Source of the DNA: Eurosta solidaginis | Taxonomy: Eukaryota > Arthropoda > Insecta > Diptera > Tephritidae | DNA: 64,000 bases | Direction: 5' to 3' | NCBI RefSeq assembly: GCF_040869045.1 | Contig: NC_090320.1 | Location: forward strand, 148,450,941 to 148,514,940 | The notes under the pieces: generated by a model | Database searches by the model: none | The model's input: the letters and a program-made list of their open reading frames with translations, nothing else | What the model was told of the DNA's origin: nothing | Position numbers and translations under genes: made by a program | Shown here: piece by piece, positions 1 through 10,786 of the stretch | Position numbering within the stretch: position 1 is the first letter of the stretch | How the letters are laid out: each line of letters starts with the position of its first letter

Positions 1-889
1 GTTTTGCGTTCTGGTCCGACTCACAAACGGTGGTTATGTGGATACGCTCAAGGGAGCGAAAGTATAAACCCTTCGTCGAGCACCGTATCGCCGAAATTTT
101 GACATCAACAGATAGTGACATGTGGCGATGGTTACCCTCAGAAACCAACGTAGCCGATAACGCAACGCGAGCAACATTTACACAATGCTCATCACATCGA
201 TGGTTTACGGGGCCGGAATTTTTGCAACAAGGCACCGAGGAATGTCCAGGCGAGCCAGTTCAACTTGATACATCCGAGTGCAATCGTGAAGAAACACCAG
301 AAAGAATTCTGCTGTTATGTCAAACAGGTGACTTAATCAAATACACTACCTATTCTTGTTTTTTAAAGATAGTCAGAATTGTCGCTTGGATACTACGCTT
401 TGTGGGTAATATCCGCAGTAAGAGTTGTTTACAAGGAGAGCTAACAGCTGCCGAAGTCACTGAAGCAGAAAAGTATATTTGTCGCCAAATGCAACAAGAA
501 TGTTTTCGAGCTGAAGTTGCAACATTGAAAGCCAATCAACCACTTCCGAAGAGTAGTTGCCTCCACAAACTTACGCCTTTCGTCGATGAAGACAACATTA
601 TCAGAGTGCATGGACGCATCGATTCAGCCTTTTGTCTACCATTGTCAGTCAGACAGCCTATAATATTGCCACAAAACCACATGTCACGCGCCTGATCGTG
701 CAACAATTCCACGCAAGAAGACATCTTCAAAACGATCTCTTAGTTATCAACGAAATGCGTCAGAAACATTGGGTGCCATCTGCCAAAAGGTTACTGAGGT
801 CGATCAAACTAGCTTTCAATCTGCATCCCCTGAACTGCCAAACCCGCTGTGCCGCTAATGGGACAACTACCATCAGATCGCTTGACGCC
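1..889 (+). pseudogene. BEL/Pao retrotransposon pol, RNase H end to integrase zinc finger (5' part cut off)
   Basis: This is the middle of a BEL/Pao polyprotein that enters the window already open. The stretch around residues DMWRWLPSETNVAD is the conserved end of the BEL RNase H/linker region, and the following about 150 residues match the usual linker before integrase. A single-base frameshift near 675-685 moves the reading frame. The downstream frame then shows the integrase zinc-binding region (VTRLIVQQFHARRH, then a degraded Cys pair) and a typical BEL stretch, PLMGQLPSDRLTP, in a third frame up to 889. Integrase would join the cDNA to the host chromosome. The copy is dead: it has two frame changes and the solo LTR at 890. 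The rest of the gene continues at 3847. Confidence 0.85.
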
Positions 890-987
890 TGTTGTGGAAC
901 TGCCTGTATCGGGGCGAGCAGGGTGGCTGGCAGGCATGGTGGTTGCCCGGCTGAGGCTCGTCGGTGGCCGTGGTCCTTGCCACCTAC

Positions 988-988
988 T

Positions 989-1019
<31 letters not shown>
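988..1019 (+). repeat. Homopolymer C run of about 30 bases
   Basis: An uninterrupted C tract lies inside the solo LTR. It gives proline or glycine runs in translated frames and is prone to length error. No function is implied. Confidence 0.8.
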
Positions 1020-3491
1020 AGTCACTAACAAATTTAAGGTTCATGCCTTAGGAGGGTCTGACGATGAATTGAAATAAAGAAAGCTGAAAGCAAAGCGGAA
1101 GAAACCCGTCCGTGTCTGGGGGAGCCATCCCACCCCACCTGTTCACCAGCGGCGAACAGCCTTGAACTCCACTTTAGCTCCTTAATCCGAGCGGAGTTCC
1201 CTTGCCAGACACTCGTCCGTCTGCCAGAAGGTCGGTCTAATTCCCCAGTCAGTCCGTCATTTCCGTCCAACGACCCCCATTTGGCCAACCCCTTCTCCTG
1301 AGGGCAACACCCACACTAACACTAAAGGGATAACTACTCCATATTCATCCTGTTGAATACTTTCACTAGATCATGGAAAATACAAAAATAATAAATTGAG
1401 TTGTACTGGCTTAAACTATTTTATTACTATATTTGTAAACTTTCGCCTCGAATCTAACATTTAGTAATCATCATTATTTGTTTTTTGTTTTAGATTAATA
1501 GAGTACGGAGCGAATATCAGAATTCAACCATAAAATGGTCAAACTAAAAATTCAAAGTGCAAAACTTAATACTATGTACTTCATGCAATCAGTACAGGTA
1601 CATTCAATTGATTCAACAGTTAGGTGTAATTAATTCAAATAATCAAAAAAGGAACGATAATAAAAAACCAAAAAAAAAACCCACACTTTGAATGAGACGC
1701 TATTGGGTATATATCTGCGCGCCTACTCCCAGTCCTCTACGCTGGGTATCTAACAAAAAAACTGTCATGCCGCTGAGTGTAAATTAATTTACGTATAAGC
1801 GCATGTTAATGGTATTGGTAAAAACTAGTTATTCGACATATCTAGGCACATACATACTTTGGGCATGCTGTTGAGACTCACCTCGCTTGTCACTCTCCAA
1901 TGGTACCATCCGAAAGCTAGCTGCAAATAAAAGAGAAGTCAAAACAACAACGCTACCTACATATAGTCGCTCCGGCGAAATTAGACTGCAGTAAATTCTT
2001 GCAGTGTTAATTTATTAATTATTATTATTTCCGCTTACGCAAGCAGGTGTGTAGAACTTCATAAGACGCGGCTGCCCGGACAAGTACACTAAATAATGGG
2101 AAACCGTGTAATATACCGAGATATAGCGTCCCAGGGAAACCCGGATGGTCATTTAGACCTAATAAGTGCAGTGAGTGTATAACTATCTTTAAGGTGTTAG
2201 GTGTTTTCTTTGTTTTCTGCTTCCCCACGTGGGTGGGGCGGCTGCGTTGCCTTTGTTGCTTCACGCCAACACGCAAAGAAAATATAAATAATTAAGATAC
2301 GAATAAATTTGCTCTTGTTGTAGCAACAAAACTTACAACAAATTTATGAAAAACTTGTAACAACATTCAGAATTGCAACTGAACTACTGCCGGGTCGCCC
2401 TTTAATACCTCGAAAAATGTAATAACAAAAAAAAACTAAATATGTGAACAAAAACCGAAAGATGGAAAGATGCTACCAAAAATATTAATTGTGGAAAACT
2501 TAAATCTAACATGAAGCAAGTGCGTTCGCTCCCCAATCACCCTGTTTCTGGCTGCACAATTTTGGTGGGTTTGTTTTTTTTTTTTTTTTTTTTGTGATGT
2601 TTTATCAGCGCCGCTCTGCAGGGCGCTCTCTCCCTCCCTGCTGGATCTGATCAACGTTGGTGGCTGACTTGCTCGTTCAGGTCATTGACTTCTTGTAACC
2701 ATATGTACTATGGACCAGCTGATCGCTGACACATCCCCCGTAGCAGGCTGTTTTGGGCCAGTACGGATGTGGCCCTTATCCTTTACCAAACAAAGAAAGT
2801 GTATATTTTGTGTTACCTTATGTTTGTGAGTGTGATGAATACAGTTTTCTGGCGGATGTATTACCAATTATTAGTTATTGCGTGTAATGGATTCGAGATC
2901 CCAGTGTATGCTTGTATGTGTGAGTGCAGAAGTATATTACCAATTTTTGAGTGGGCTGCGGGTGTATGCTGGTGTATCTGTGTGTGGATGTAGAAGGCGT
3001 TTGGTGGATAGATTTCCGGTGTATGCATGTGGATGCTTCAGAGGAAAGATGGCTGTGATCGTGTTGTCAATGTGTGTGTGGCTGGATAAATTCGTGTTGA
3101 CGGTTTTGTTTGGATTGCCGGCGGATGTTGGTTATTGCATGTAATGGATGTAAATTTTTGTCGTCTTTGTAATGGATGTGAGCGTAAAGTTGCCTAAAAT
3201 ATCGGTTTGCCAAATCGCGGCACTGCCTGTAAACCAAAGAACATGACAGTTAGCTCACTTTATATCCAATACGTGCACAGGTGCGTATGGTAGGGGGCCA
3301 GGACACTACTCCCTGGTGGTTTTACTTACCGGAGGATTCCGTTGGTTGAAAGGCTAACGGATCTGGATCAGCCTCCCCGGTGTATCCTCTTTCACTTAAA
3401 ACTACACATTTTTTTTGTACTTCTTTCACACTAGCACAGCACTCGATAAAAACCCGCGATTTGGCTAACTTTACTTATTTTTTTTTTTGGC

Positions 3492-3519
3492 AACTGATGC
3501 GAATGCTGGCCCTTTTATA
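3492..3519 (-). promoter_or_regulatory. LTR promoter: TATA box and initiator
   Basis: On minus, TATAAAA (3519-3513) is followed about 24 bases later by TCAGTT, the arthropod initiator consensus (3497-3492). It lies about 330 bp from the LTR start, where U3/R would be expected. A splice-donor-like GTAAGT follows on the same strand near 3311. Confidence 0.5.
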
Positions 3520-3846
3520 GTAACGAGCAGAGCTTTTTCTCATAACAGTGCTGCGGCCCAAACCTGTTGCTTTCCTAAAACGGTTCTATCTACTTGTGAT
3601 GTCCCTTTCTAACGTCCTACCTATGCATATGCCTATATTGATTATTTTATGATACCCATATACATTTGCTTTGCATAATTGGTAATTATCGCTAACATGA
3701 TAATGTATGTTATTAGCAGTGGGTCGGTCGGCAATCTGCTGTTAACATATGGTGGTACTGTGGGCTGTTTTTTTTCTTTTTGTTTTTGTTTTATTGCAAG
3801 ACTGCTTGCAACTGATTGCGGTGCTTGTGTAAGGGCTGTCGTTACA

Positions 3847-4694
3847 CGCCCTTTGTTCGTCCGTTTTCATATGCGGACGTTGATCTCTGCGGAACATTTC
3901 TGGTTACGATTGGTCGCAGAACAGAGAAGCGTTGGGTGGTATTATTTACATGCATGACGACAAGAGTCATTCATCTCGAGGTAGCCGAAGATCTTTCCAC
4001 CGACGCCTTCATCATTTGCTTAAGAAACTTCGTCAATCGACGCGGAGTCCCAGTGCAAATCAGAAGCGACAATGGCACAAATTTTGTTGGTGCCGAGCGT
4101 GAGTTGAAGTCCGAAGACCGACTGTTTGATTTCGGGCGCATCGAGCAAGAAATTACCAAGCAAAATATTGAATGGCGTTTCAACTGCCCCGCCAATCCCA
4201 GCGCAGGTGGCTGCTGGGAACGATTTATACAGTGTGTTTAGAAGCTATTGCACCGCTTACTAAAGGAAGATGCGCCTCGAATCGAAACTTTCCGAAGTGT
4301 CCTGATAGAGGCAGAGAATATTGTTAACAGTCGCCCGCTGACAGATATCCCAGTCAGTCCAGAGGAGGAAGAGCCACTTACTCCTAATCATTTCCTGGTC
4401 GGGTGCATGAACTCCACGCAGACACCCAGCCTGGATGAAGCCCGCAGCTGTCCGCGAAAGCAATGGAAGATTGCGCAAAATTTAAGAGATAGAATCTGGA
4501 AGCGGTGGATTGTGGAATACCTGCCACAACTGTTGTGTCGACCCAAATGGACGGAGAAATCCGATCCTCTAAAGCTAGATCAGCTGGTGATTGTCTACGA
4601 TCCTGCTCTGCCAAGAAGCCACTGGCAGATGGGAAAGGTGGTGCAAGTATTTCCTGGTAAAGATGGTCGAATTCGAAGCGCGGCCATAAAGACA
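3847..4694 (+). pseudogene. BEL/Pao integrase core and C-terminal domain
   Basis: This continues the BEL polyprotein after the solo LTR. The integrase core has all three acidic positions in context: the first in YADVDLCGT, the second in RSDNGTNF and the third in GGCWERFIQ. An in-frame TAG at 4239-4241 follows immediately, after which the same frame continues (HRLLKEDAPRIETF) into the C-terminal domain seen in BEL integrases (RIWKRWIVEYLPQL, then GKVVQVFPGKDGRIRS). The frame ends at 4694, where the Jockey-type element E1 is inserted. The protein would insert BEL cDNA, but this copy is inactive because of the stop, the earlier frameshifts and two insertions. Confidence 0.9.
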
Positions 4695-4713
4695 TGTTGT
4701 TGTTGTTGTTGTA
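4695..4713 (-). repeat. 3' (CAA)n tail of E1
   Basis: Plus strand shows TGTTGTTG..., so the minus-strand element ends in repeated CAA. A simple-repeat tail in place of poly(A) occurs in several non-LTR families. It fixes the 3' boundary of E1 and the point where BEL is broken. Confidence 0.75.
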
Positions 4714-4747
4714 GCAGTGCTTCGCCCCACTTAACAGCCGCGACCGA

Positions 4748-6145
4748 TCACAAATTGTCATCAATATCCTCTAACGGGAGTCCAAGGAAACTTGCAGTTT
4801 CAACAGGGGTGGACCATAATGAAAGGGGTGTTAGATGCGTTGGTTCCACATTACAATTAAAGAGATGGTTGGTGTCATGTGGCGACACATTGCAAGCGGG
4901 GCATACATTTTGTATGTCGGGGTTGATTCTGGATAGGTAAGAGTTTCACCTGTTATAGTATCCAGAACGAAGCTGAGCAAGAGTGACACGCGTTTCCCTG
5001 GGGAGTATGCGTTCCTCTTCCACAAAGTTTTGGGTACTTTTCTTTGAGTACTGGATTCACCGGGCAATTCCTGACATAAAGGTCCGACGCCTGTTTGTGT
5101 AGTTCACCAAGGACCTGCTTGTGTTTTTTTGCTCCATACGGCTGGGTTTTCAGGTGCCGTATTTCCTCAAAATGCTTACGGAGAGGACTCCTTAAGCCCC
5201 TAGGCGGTGTTGGCTCATTAATCAGATGTCTGTTTGGATGCCCAGGTTTCTGGGTATTCAACAGAAACTGTTTGGTTAGCATCTCATTTCTCTCCCTGAT
5301 GGGGAGTATTCTCGCCTCATTATGTAGATGGTGTTCTGGGGACATAAGAAGGCAGCCCGTGGCGATTCTGAGAGCAGTATTTTGTAGCTCCTTACAGTGG
5401 GTAGTTTTTTGCTTGGCGATCATATGGGTGACGCGTAGCACGTAAACGGCTGGCCAATTGCTTTGTATGTAGTAATGAGCGTTTCTTTATCTTTTCCCCA
5501 AGTACTGCCAGCAAGGGATTTGAGGATTTTATTACGGCTCTGGATTTTCGGAACAATTGCGGCTGCGTGCTCACCAAAATGTAGATCCTGATCAAACGTC
5601 ACACCCAAGATTTTGGGGTGTAGGACAGTCGGTAACGTAGTGCCATCGACGTGGATGTTCAAAATGGTCGACATTTGGGACGTCCATGTTGTAAATAAGG
5701 TCGCGGAAGATTTAGTCGGTGATAATGCCAGGTTTCGCGAGGCGAAAAAACTGGAGAGATCAGGGAGGTAGCCGTTTATTCTGTTGCAGAGCTCATCGAT
5801 CTGTGGGCCTGGGCCTGTGGCCATTATTGTGCAGTCATCGGCGTATGAAACGATAGTGACTCTTTCTGGTGGTGAAGGTAGCTTAGATATGTAAAAATTA
5901 AACAAAAGTGGGGATAGGACACCACGCTCTGGCACCCCTTGTTTAATTCTTCTTGGTTTTGATGTTTCGTTTCTAAATTGCACCGATACCTGCCGACCAC
6001 CCAGATAATTTGCGGTCCACCTTTTAAGACATGGGGGAAGGGTAAACCCTTCCAGGTCTTGCAGTAACGTGCCATGGTTGACCGTATCAAAAGCTTTTGA
6101 TAGGTCTAGCGCTACGAGTACTGTTCTATGGTGGGGGTTTTGATT
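4748..6145 (-). pseudogene. E1 ORF2, reverse transcriptase palm to C-terminal zinc finger
   Basis: Contains the reverse-transcriptase core of the Jockey clade: LDLSKAFDTVN (first catalytic Asp), then QGVPERG...LSPLLFNFYIS, then SYADD (catalytic Asp pair) and a thumb region ending GELHKQASDLY. In the equivalent place E2 has QGVPQGG, so this copy carries a change in that box. The frame shifts near 5440 and again near 4955. The last part encodes a C-terminal finger, CPACNVSPHDTNHLFNC (4853-4903), typical of Jockey-type ORF2, and ends with TGA at 4748-4750. The enzyme would reverse-transcribe the element RNA at the nicked target. Not functional as it stands. Confidence 0.85.
4853..4903 (-). other. 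C-terminal Cys/His finger of E1 ORF2
   Basis: Translated on minus, this gives C-x2-C-x5-H-x3-H-x4-C (CPACNVSPHDTNHLFNC). A finger of this form closes ORF2 of many insect Jockey/CR1 elements and is thought to bind the template RNA. E2 has lost this part through its fusion with repeat T. Confidence 0.75.
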
Positions 6146-7167
6146 TTAACCGCAATTTAACTGGGTGCTAATGGCATTTAGCGCGGTGGTGGTGCTATGG
6201 AGTTTTCTGAAGCCATGCTGATGAGAGGCTAGCTGCAAATTTGCTTGGAAGTAGGGGAGCAAAATGGCTTCAAGTGTCTTAGCTACTGGAGATAAGAGAG
6301 ATATCGGACGATACGACCCTCCTATGTTAGCTGGTTTCCCAGGCTTTAGTAGCGGAACCACCCTGGCCATTTTCCATTTTTCGGGTATGACAAAGGTCTG
6401 GGCCCACTGCTTTGGATGGTTTAGAGTGACCAATGGCATCTTCAACCTCTCTGGCGGTGATGGTAATTGGTGACGCGCTGAATTTATGTTTATGTGCGTG
6501 TCTGTTGGCCCTCCGTCTATCTTTGTCTACCATAGAATACATTACATATTGACGGCAGAAAGCGCTCGCGCATTTTTTCGAATCCGACAGCACTTTATCG
6601 CCGAAGGCGATGGAAACTTTGTCATTGTGCTTAGACGGATTCGATAGGGACTTTACGGTGGACCAAAGTTTACCCACACCGGCAGAGAGGTTACAACCTC
6701 TTAGGTGCTCCTCCCATTTCGCACGCTTGTGTTCATCCACAAGCAATCTGATGCGTTGGTTTATGTCCCTTATTTGGGGGTCGCCTAGGTCGAGCTGTCT
6801 TATAAGGTCACGTTCTCTCGCTAAATTTGCGGCTCCGCCGGGAAGTGGGCCGAATTTCGGGAATTCTCCCGGCGGGAATGAAACGTACCGAGGCGGATTC
6901 AATGACCTTGCGGAAAGCACGCTCCCCTTGGCGGGCATCAGTCGGGATAGGGAGGGCAGCAAAGAGGTTGTCCGTAAAAGATTTGTATTCCTCCCATTTT
7001 CCTTTTTTAAAGTTTATGAAAGTGCGTTTTTCTGTAACGATGAAGTCGCTCGAACGAAATAAGTATAGGCAGGTGGTCGGATGCCAATGTTACCATCGGC
7101 TACCAGTTGACGCAGTTTACGAGTTCTGCGCTCACGATTGAGATATCCGGCGAACTGTGACAGCTTC
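6146..7167 (-). pseudogene. E1 ORF2, linker and N-terminal reverse transcriptase
   Basis: Two overlapping minus frames (6962-6327 and 6445-6146) carry the segment between endonuclease and reverse-transcriptase palm. Recognisable parts are REVEDAIGHSKPSKAVGPD and PEKWKMARVVPLLKPGKP, followed by SYRPISLLSPVAKTLE, the fingers of a non-LTR reverse transcriptase. Compared with E2, about 50 codons after KAVGPD are missing and the frame changes there. The stretch 6963-7167 holds the broken end of the endonuclease domain, including a stop where E2 has a Gln codon. Confidence 0.8.
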
Positions 7168-8020
7168 CTACCATACGTGTGGGGCGCCTCCGTTTATTGT
7201 GCAGAACGTCGTTTCTTCTATTTGATCCGCCAACATCTCACCCCTACTGTCCGCCCGCAAGTTTGAATGCCATAGATCGTGATGGGCATTAAAGTCGCCT
7301 AAGACAATACGGTTGTTGCCAGTGAGTAAGGCGCTAATATTAGGGCGGTATCCACTGGGGCAACAGGTGGCAGGAGGGATGTAGATGTTGATGATTTCTA
7401 GGTTTGCATCGCCTGACCGGACAAATAGGCCTTGACGTTCTAAGACATTGTCCCTGCGGTCGATGGCAGGATCAAATATATGATATTGTACAGAGTGGTG
7501 TATGATAAACGCGATGCCGCCTCCATTTCCGCTCATGCGTTCTTTTCTGTAGACATTATACCCAGAACAGGTTTGCAGAGCAGATCTTGCTGTGAGGTAA
7601 GGCTCTTGAATAGCAGCAATGCGGGTGTTGTGCCGCTTCATGGAATCGACTATCTCCGTGATCTTCCCAGTTAATCCATTACAGTTTAACTGCAGAATTC
7701 TGAAGTGCATAGGGGGAGACGTCGCCACTCTGGGAGTAAGTGACGGGTGACTACGCCTGGGTTGAGGAAGGCCAGGACGCAATTGCTGTTGTGGCCCTGG
7801 GACTGGGCGTCCTTGGGCAAGCATTGGGGTACCCGGTAGATTGGGGTTTGCGACCTGGCAACATGGCGCAATGAAACCCGTCGGGGGGTTGCCGTCGCGG
7901 AGACCAGAACATCTAGGAAAGTGGCACCGCCCAAGGCAGGAGCTGCATTGGGCGGATGTCGCAAACATATATATTCTGTGCTGGCAAACGGTGTAAACGG
8001 GGTTAGGGACTAAGAATATG
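7168..8020 (-). pseudogene. E1 ORF2, second finger-like segment and APE-type endonuclease
   Basis: The N-terminal part has QCSSCLGRCHFPRC followed by SGL...FIAPCC, which repeats the pattern at the end of the first PHD-like finger. A Pro/Gln-rich linker follows, then an apurinic-like endonuclease: FRILQLNCNGL at its start, AAIQEPYLT (catalytic Glu), GGGIAFIIHHS, and LGDFNAHHDLW (Asp/Asn). A one-base loss near 7168 shifts the frame before the final SSPDISIVS and SDH-type motifs, which survive in another frame. The enzyme would nick the target to prime reverse transcription. E2 has the same domain in one longer frame. Confidence 0.8.
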
Positions 8021-8032
8021 TTTCCCTGTTTC

Positions 8033-8926
8033 CTACACGATTGCTGCCGGAAGAGGGGGGGGGAGACGGGGGCAGGGGCTGATGCTCAGCATTGCTACCG
8101 ACTCTACTACGAAGATAGTAGTTATGAGTGGTAGCAGCTGTTTGAGTTGTTGGCGCCGCGGGGCGCGAGCAGCAGCGGGTACTAGTTGTGGCTTCTGAGC
8201 AGCTGGGCTGCTGGAAGGTAGTGGTGGTGGGGGGGGGGGGGGGGGGGGGGCGCTAAGGCTAAGACTTAGACTACCGGACGCCCTTGGACGTGAACAGCAA
8301 GGAGCCACAAAAGATTTATAAAAGTTACGTGGACGTCGGGTTTTGGGATCAAACCCAGAACAACCTGTCCGATGCAACCATCCCTTACACGAGACACACT
8401 GAACAGAGTATGACCGTCCTAAAAAGATTCTTTTCCGGCAGATGCAGCAAAACCATTTCTCAGGACCGGGGTCAGGAGACGGACCCGGATTGGATTCGAT
8501 ACCTTCCCGGAGCAAGAGAATATGGAGTAGTCCCGCTGCAAGGAGCTGCTGGGAGGATGACAATTTGTGGGAGGGACGCAACAAATTAAATGGGGTTACA
8601 CTGAAATGACAGTCCTTGGTCGGGAAAAATCCCGAGTCGCTCCGGTACATAGAACCGACTGCCTTGGGAAGCGACATCGCACGGAATCCTGCGTCATCCA
8701 GCCAGCAAGCTAGCCGCTTTAATAAAGTTTCGTGAATCCGCCGTAGATTCACTGGTCGGTGGGATGTCGCAATAAGCCACCAACGAAAGAGATTGGGGCA
8801 AAAATACAAAATCTCACCACACACGTTCCACACGTCATACACCAAAAGGGCATCTACGCCGACAAGTCTGGCAACACATTTGGCCCTAAATCCGCGGCAG
8901 CACTGGCATGCACTTACCACACACAC
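8033..8926 (-). pseudogene. E1 N-terminal ORF: 2A-like motif plus PHD-like finger
   Basis: A 297-codon frame. Residues about 131-149 read as a hydrophobic run (LLAAGLLHILLL) then REGIESNPGP, the layout of 2A ribosome-skipping peptides, whose consensus ends D-x-E-x-N-P-G-P. Gly stands here in place of the Asp. Residues 160-211 form a PHD-like finger: C-x2-C, C-x2-C-x4-H-x3-C, then a final CC. A Ser/Pro-rich tail with a run of prolines (from the G-run at 8229-8250) follows. The start is uncertain, because the ATG chosen only opens the longest frame. The 2A motif would separate the N-terminal product from the rest. The frame ends at 8033 and the downstream part is in another frame, so this copy is broken. 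Confidence 0.7.
8480..8503 (-). other. 2A-like motif GIESNPGP
   Basis: On minus, codons give GIESNPGP directly after a leucine-rich stretch. Loss of the peptide bond between the last Gly and Pro is the established activity of 2A peptides, and 2A-like motifs are known in some non-LTR elements. Activity here is inference, since the conserved Asp is Gly. In E2 the final Pro codon is destroyed by a 2-base deletion. Confidence 0.6.
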
Positions 8927-9039
8927 TTGTCAAATAAATATAGATACTCGGTATTAGTAATTGCTGTACTGATATTCTTTTGTACTTTATTATATACTTT
9001 GTAATGTGTCGATATCCGTTATTCGTTTATAAAAAGACA

Positions 9040-9415
9040 CAGTGACTTTGCCGCTAAGGCCAGTTACATTTTAAATTAAATTAATTGATATGACAGGGTG
9101 AACGAATTACTACTCATAGAACAAAGGAGTGAAACTACAATTAGCTAAAACCTAAGAGAATTCTTTAGATGAAATTAGTGTTGCTTTTTCGGGTATTTAG
9201 TTGGTTAAAATATTATAAAAAGTGTATATATATATGTAGTTATAACAGTTCGTTACAGGATTCATTTAAAAAACTCAAAAATAGAACGAAAAAGTTGTGT
9301 TAGATATTAAAGATAAAACATACCGAATTTTAATTACAAATAATTTGCAGCAAATCCATGGCCATAAAAACTCATAATTTAAAAAGGCATTTGTGCTGAA
9401 CTACCGGTTGCGAAG
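9040..9415. other. BEL remnant and AT-rich spacer
   Basis: After the right target duplication of E1, the first about 40 bases can be read as TLPLRPVT, which resembles the stretch that follows integrase in BEL polyproteins. It is offset by two bases from the frame at 4694. The remaining bases are AT-rich with no further BEL similarity, and I did not find the 3' BEL LTR. Confidence 0.35.
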
Positions 9416-10770
9416 AGACCTAAAATGATACCAAAACAGTAACGAAATGATGCCGACGGGATCCCGGACAAATCCCGAAAATCATCCAGAAATTAACCAG
9501 GAGGGGTCTCAAAATGATTCCGAAATAGTCCCGAAATGACCCTGACGGGATTCCGGACGGATCCCGAAAACCATCCAGAATTGATCTTTGAAGATCCGCA
9601 AAGCCCGGAAAAATTCCCGAAAAAACTCCGAGGGGATCCCGGACAGATCCCAAAAATCATACAGTCATCCCGGAAGTGTCCCAAAATGACCCAGAAATAG
9701 TCGCGAAATAACTCCGACGGGATCCCGGACAGATCCCAAAAGCATCCTGAAATTATCCCGGAGGGGTTCCAAAATGATTCCGAAATAGTCCCGAAATGAC
9801 CCTGATGGGACCCCGAAAACCATCCAGAATTGATCTCTAAAGGGTCCGCAAACTATCCCAAAATTGTCCAGAAAACGTCTCGAAAAAACTCCGACGGGAT
9901 CCCAGACAGATCCCCAAAATCATATGCAGATTATCCCGGAAGGGTCCCAAAATGATGCCGAAATAGTCCTGAAAAGGCGCGAAACTACCCTAACGGGATC
10001 CCGGACAGATCCCCAAAACAATCCAGAAATGATCTCTGAAGGGTCCGCAACTGACCCCGAAATAGTCCGGAAAATGTCCCGAAATAACCCCGACGGGATC
10101 CCAGATGTACCCCGAAATGTTCGCGAAAATCATCCAGAAATGTTGCCGGAAGGGTCCCAAAATCATCCCGAAATAGGCCCGAAACTACCTTGACGGGATC
10201 CCGAAAGTCGTCCAGAAATAATACCGGAAGGCTCCCCAGATGATCCCGAAGAAGTCCCGATATAACTCCGACGGGATCCGGGCGCATCCCGAAAACCATT
10301 CAGAAATTATCCCGTAAGTCTCGAAGTGACCCTGACATAGTCCAGAAAAAGTCCCGAAATTACCCCGACGGGATGCCGGACAGATTACCAAAGCTACCTA
10401 GAAATGATCTCGGAAGGGTTCCAAAAAGATACCGAAAAAGTTCCGATATGACCCCATTAGAATTGATCTCTGATGGGTACGCAAATGATCCCGAAATAGT
10501 CCATAAATATGCCTGAAGAGTCCCCAAATGATACCGAAATAGTCCCGAAATGATCCCGAAAAACTCCCAAAATAACCCCGGCGGGATCGCGGAAGGATCC
10601 AGGAAACCATTCAAAAATGATTCTGGAAGGGCCCCAAATGAACCCGAAAAAGTCCGGAAATAACCCCGACGGTATCCCGGACGGATATCGAAAACCATCC
10701 AGATATGATGTCGGAAAGTTTCTCAAATGATCCCCTAATAGTCCCGAAATGACCCTGACGGGATTCCGGA
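9416..10770. repeat. Degenerate minisatellite, unit about 85-100 bp
   Basis: About 14 to 16 units, each containing GACGGGATCCCGGACAGATC followed by runs of CCCGAAATGA/TAGT and a CATCCAGAA segment. Landmarks at about 9457, 9542, 9633, 9716, 9892, 9993, 10092, 10192, 10270, 10368, 10579, 10668 and 10757 give the period. The units are built from a shorter 13-14 base subrepeat (CCCGAAAT-rich). Long ORFs on both strands here reflect a scarcity of stops in the repeat, not coding. Confidence 0.9.
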
Positions 10771-10786
10771 TGATTGCTCCTCCATA

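Larger units (their letters stand above)
890..3846 (-). mobile_element. Solo LTR (2957 bp) of a long-LTR Ty3/gypsy element, inserted in the BEL integrase
   Basis: The segment begins TGTTGTGG and ends GTTACA on plus, so it has the TG...CA ends of an LTR. It is flanked by a 4-bp direct repeat CGCC (886-889 and 3847-3850), the duplication size of Ty3/gypsy integrases. BEL coding sequence stops at the left copy and resumes at the right copy in a compatible frame. Read on minus, the LTR starts TGTAACG, has a TATA box and initiator near 3519-3492, and has a splice-donor-like GTAAGT about 185 bases downstream of the initiator (near 3311). It ends near a C-run and a region resembling the LTR end at 44204-44582. 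No internal coding region or second LTR is present, so it is a solo LTR left by LTR-LTR recombination. The spurious ORFs inside are not genes. Confidence 0.75.
4695..9032 (-). mobile_element. Jockey-type non-LTR retrotransposon E1, nearly full length, inserted in BEL
   Basis: A 4.3-kb LINE on minus. Its 3' end is a (CAA)n tail at 4695-4713, directly against BEL sequence. The 5' end is placed at 9032 because the 7-bp AAAGACA at 4688-4694 recurs at 9033-9039 as a target duplication. In order on minus it encodes a 2A-like motif, a PHD-like finger, a second finger-like segment, an APE-type endonuclease, a reverse transcriptase and a C-terminal Cys/His finger. Several frameshifts and stops make it inactive. 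E2 at 18595-22211 is a second copy of the same family and helps locate the breaks. Confidence 0.85.

Noticed and set aside
9420..10726. Overlapping ORFs on both strands
   Set aside because: They follow the tandem repeat unit, which lacks stops. The translations are repeats of the same peptide and match no family.
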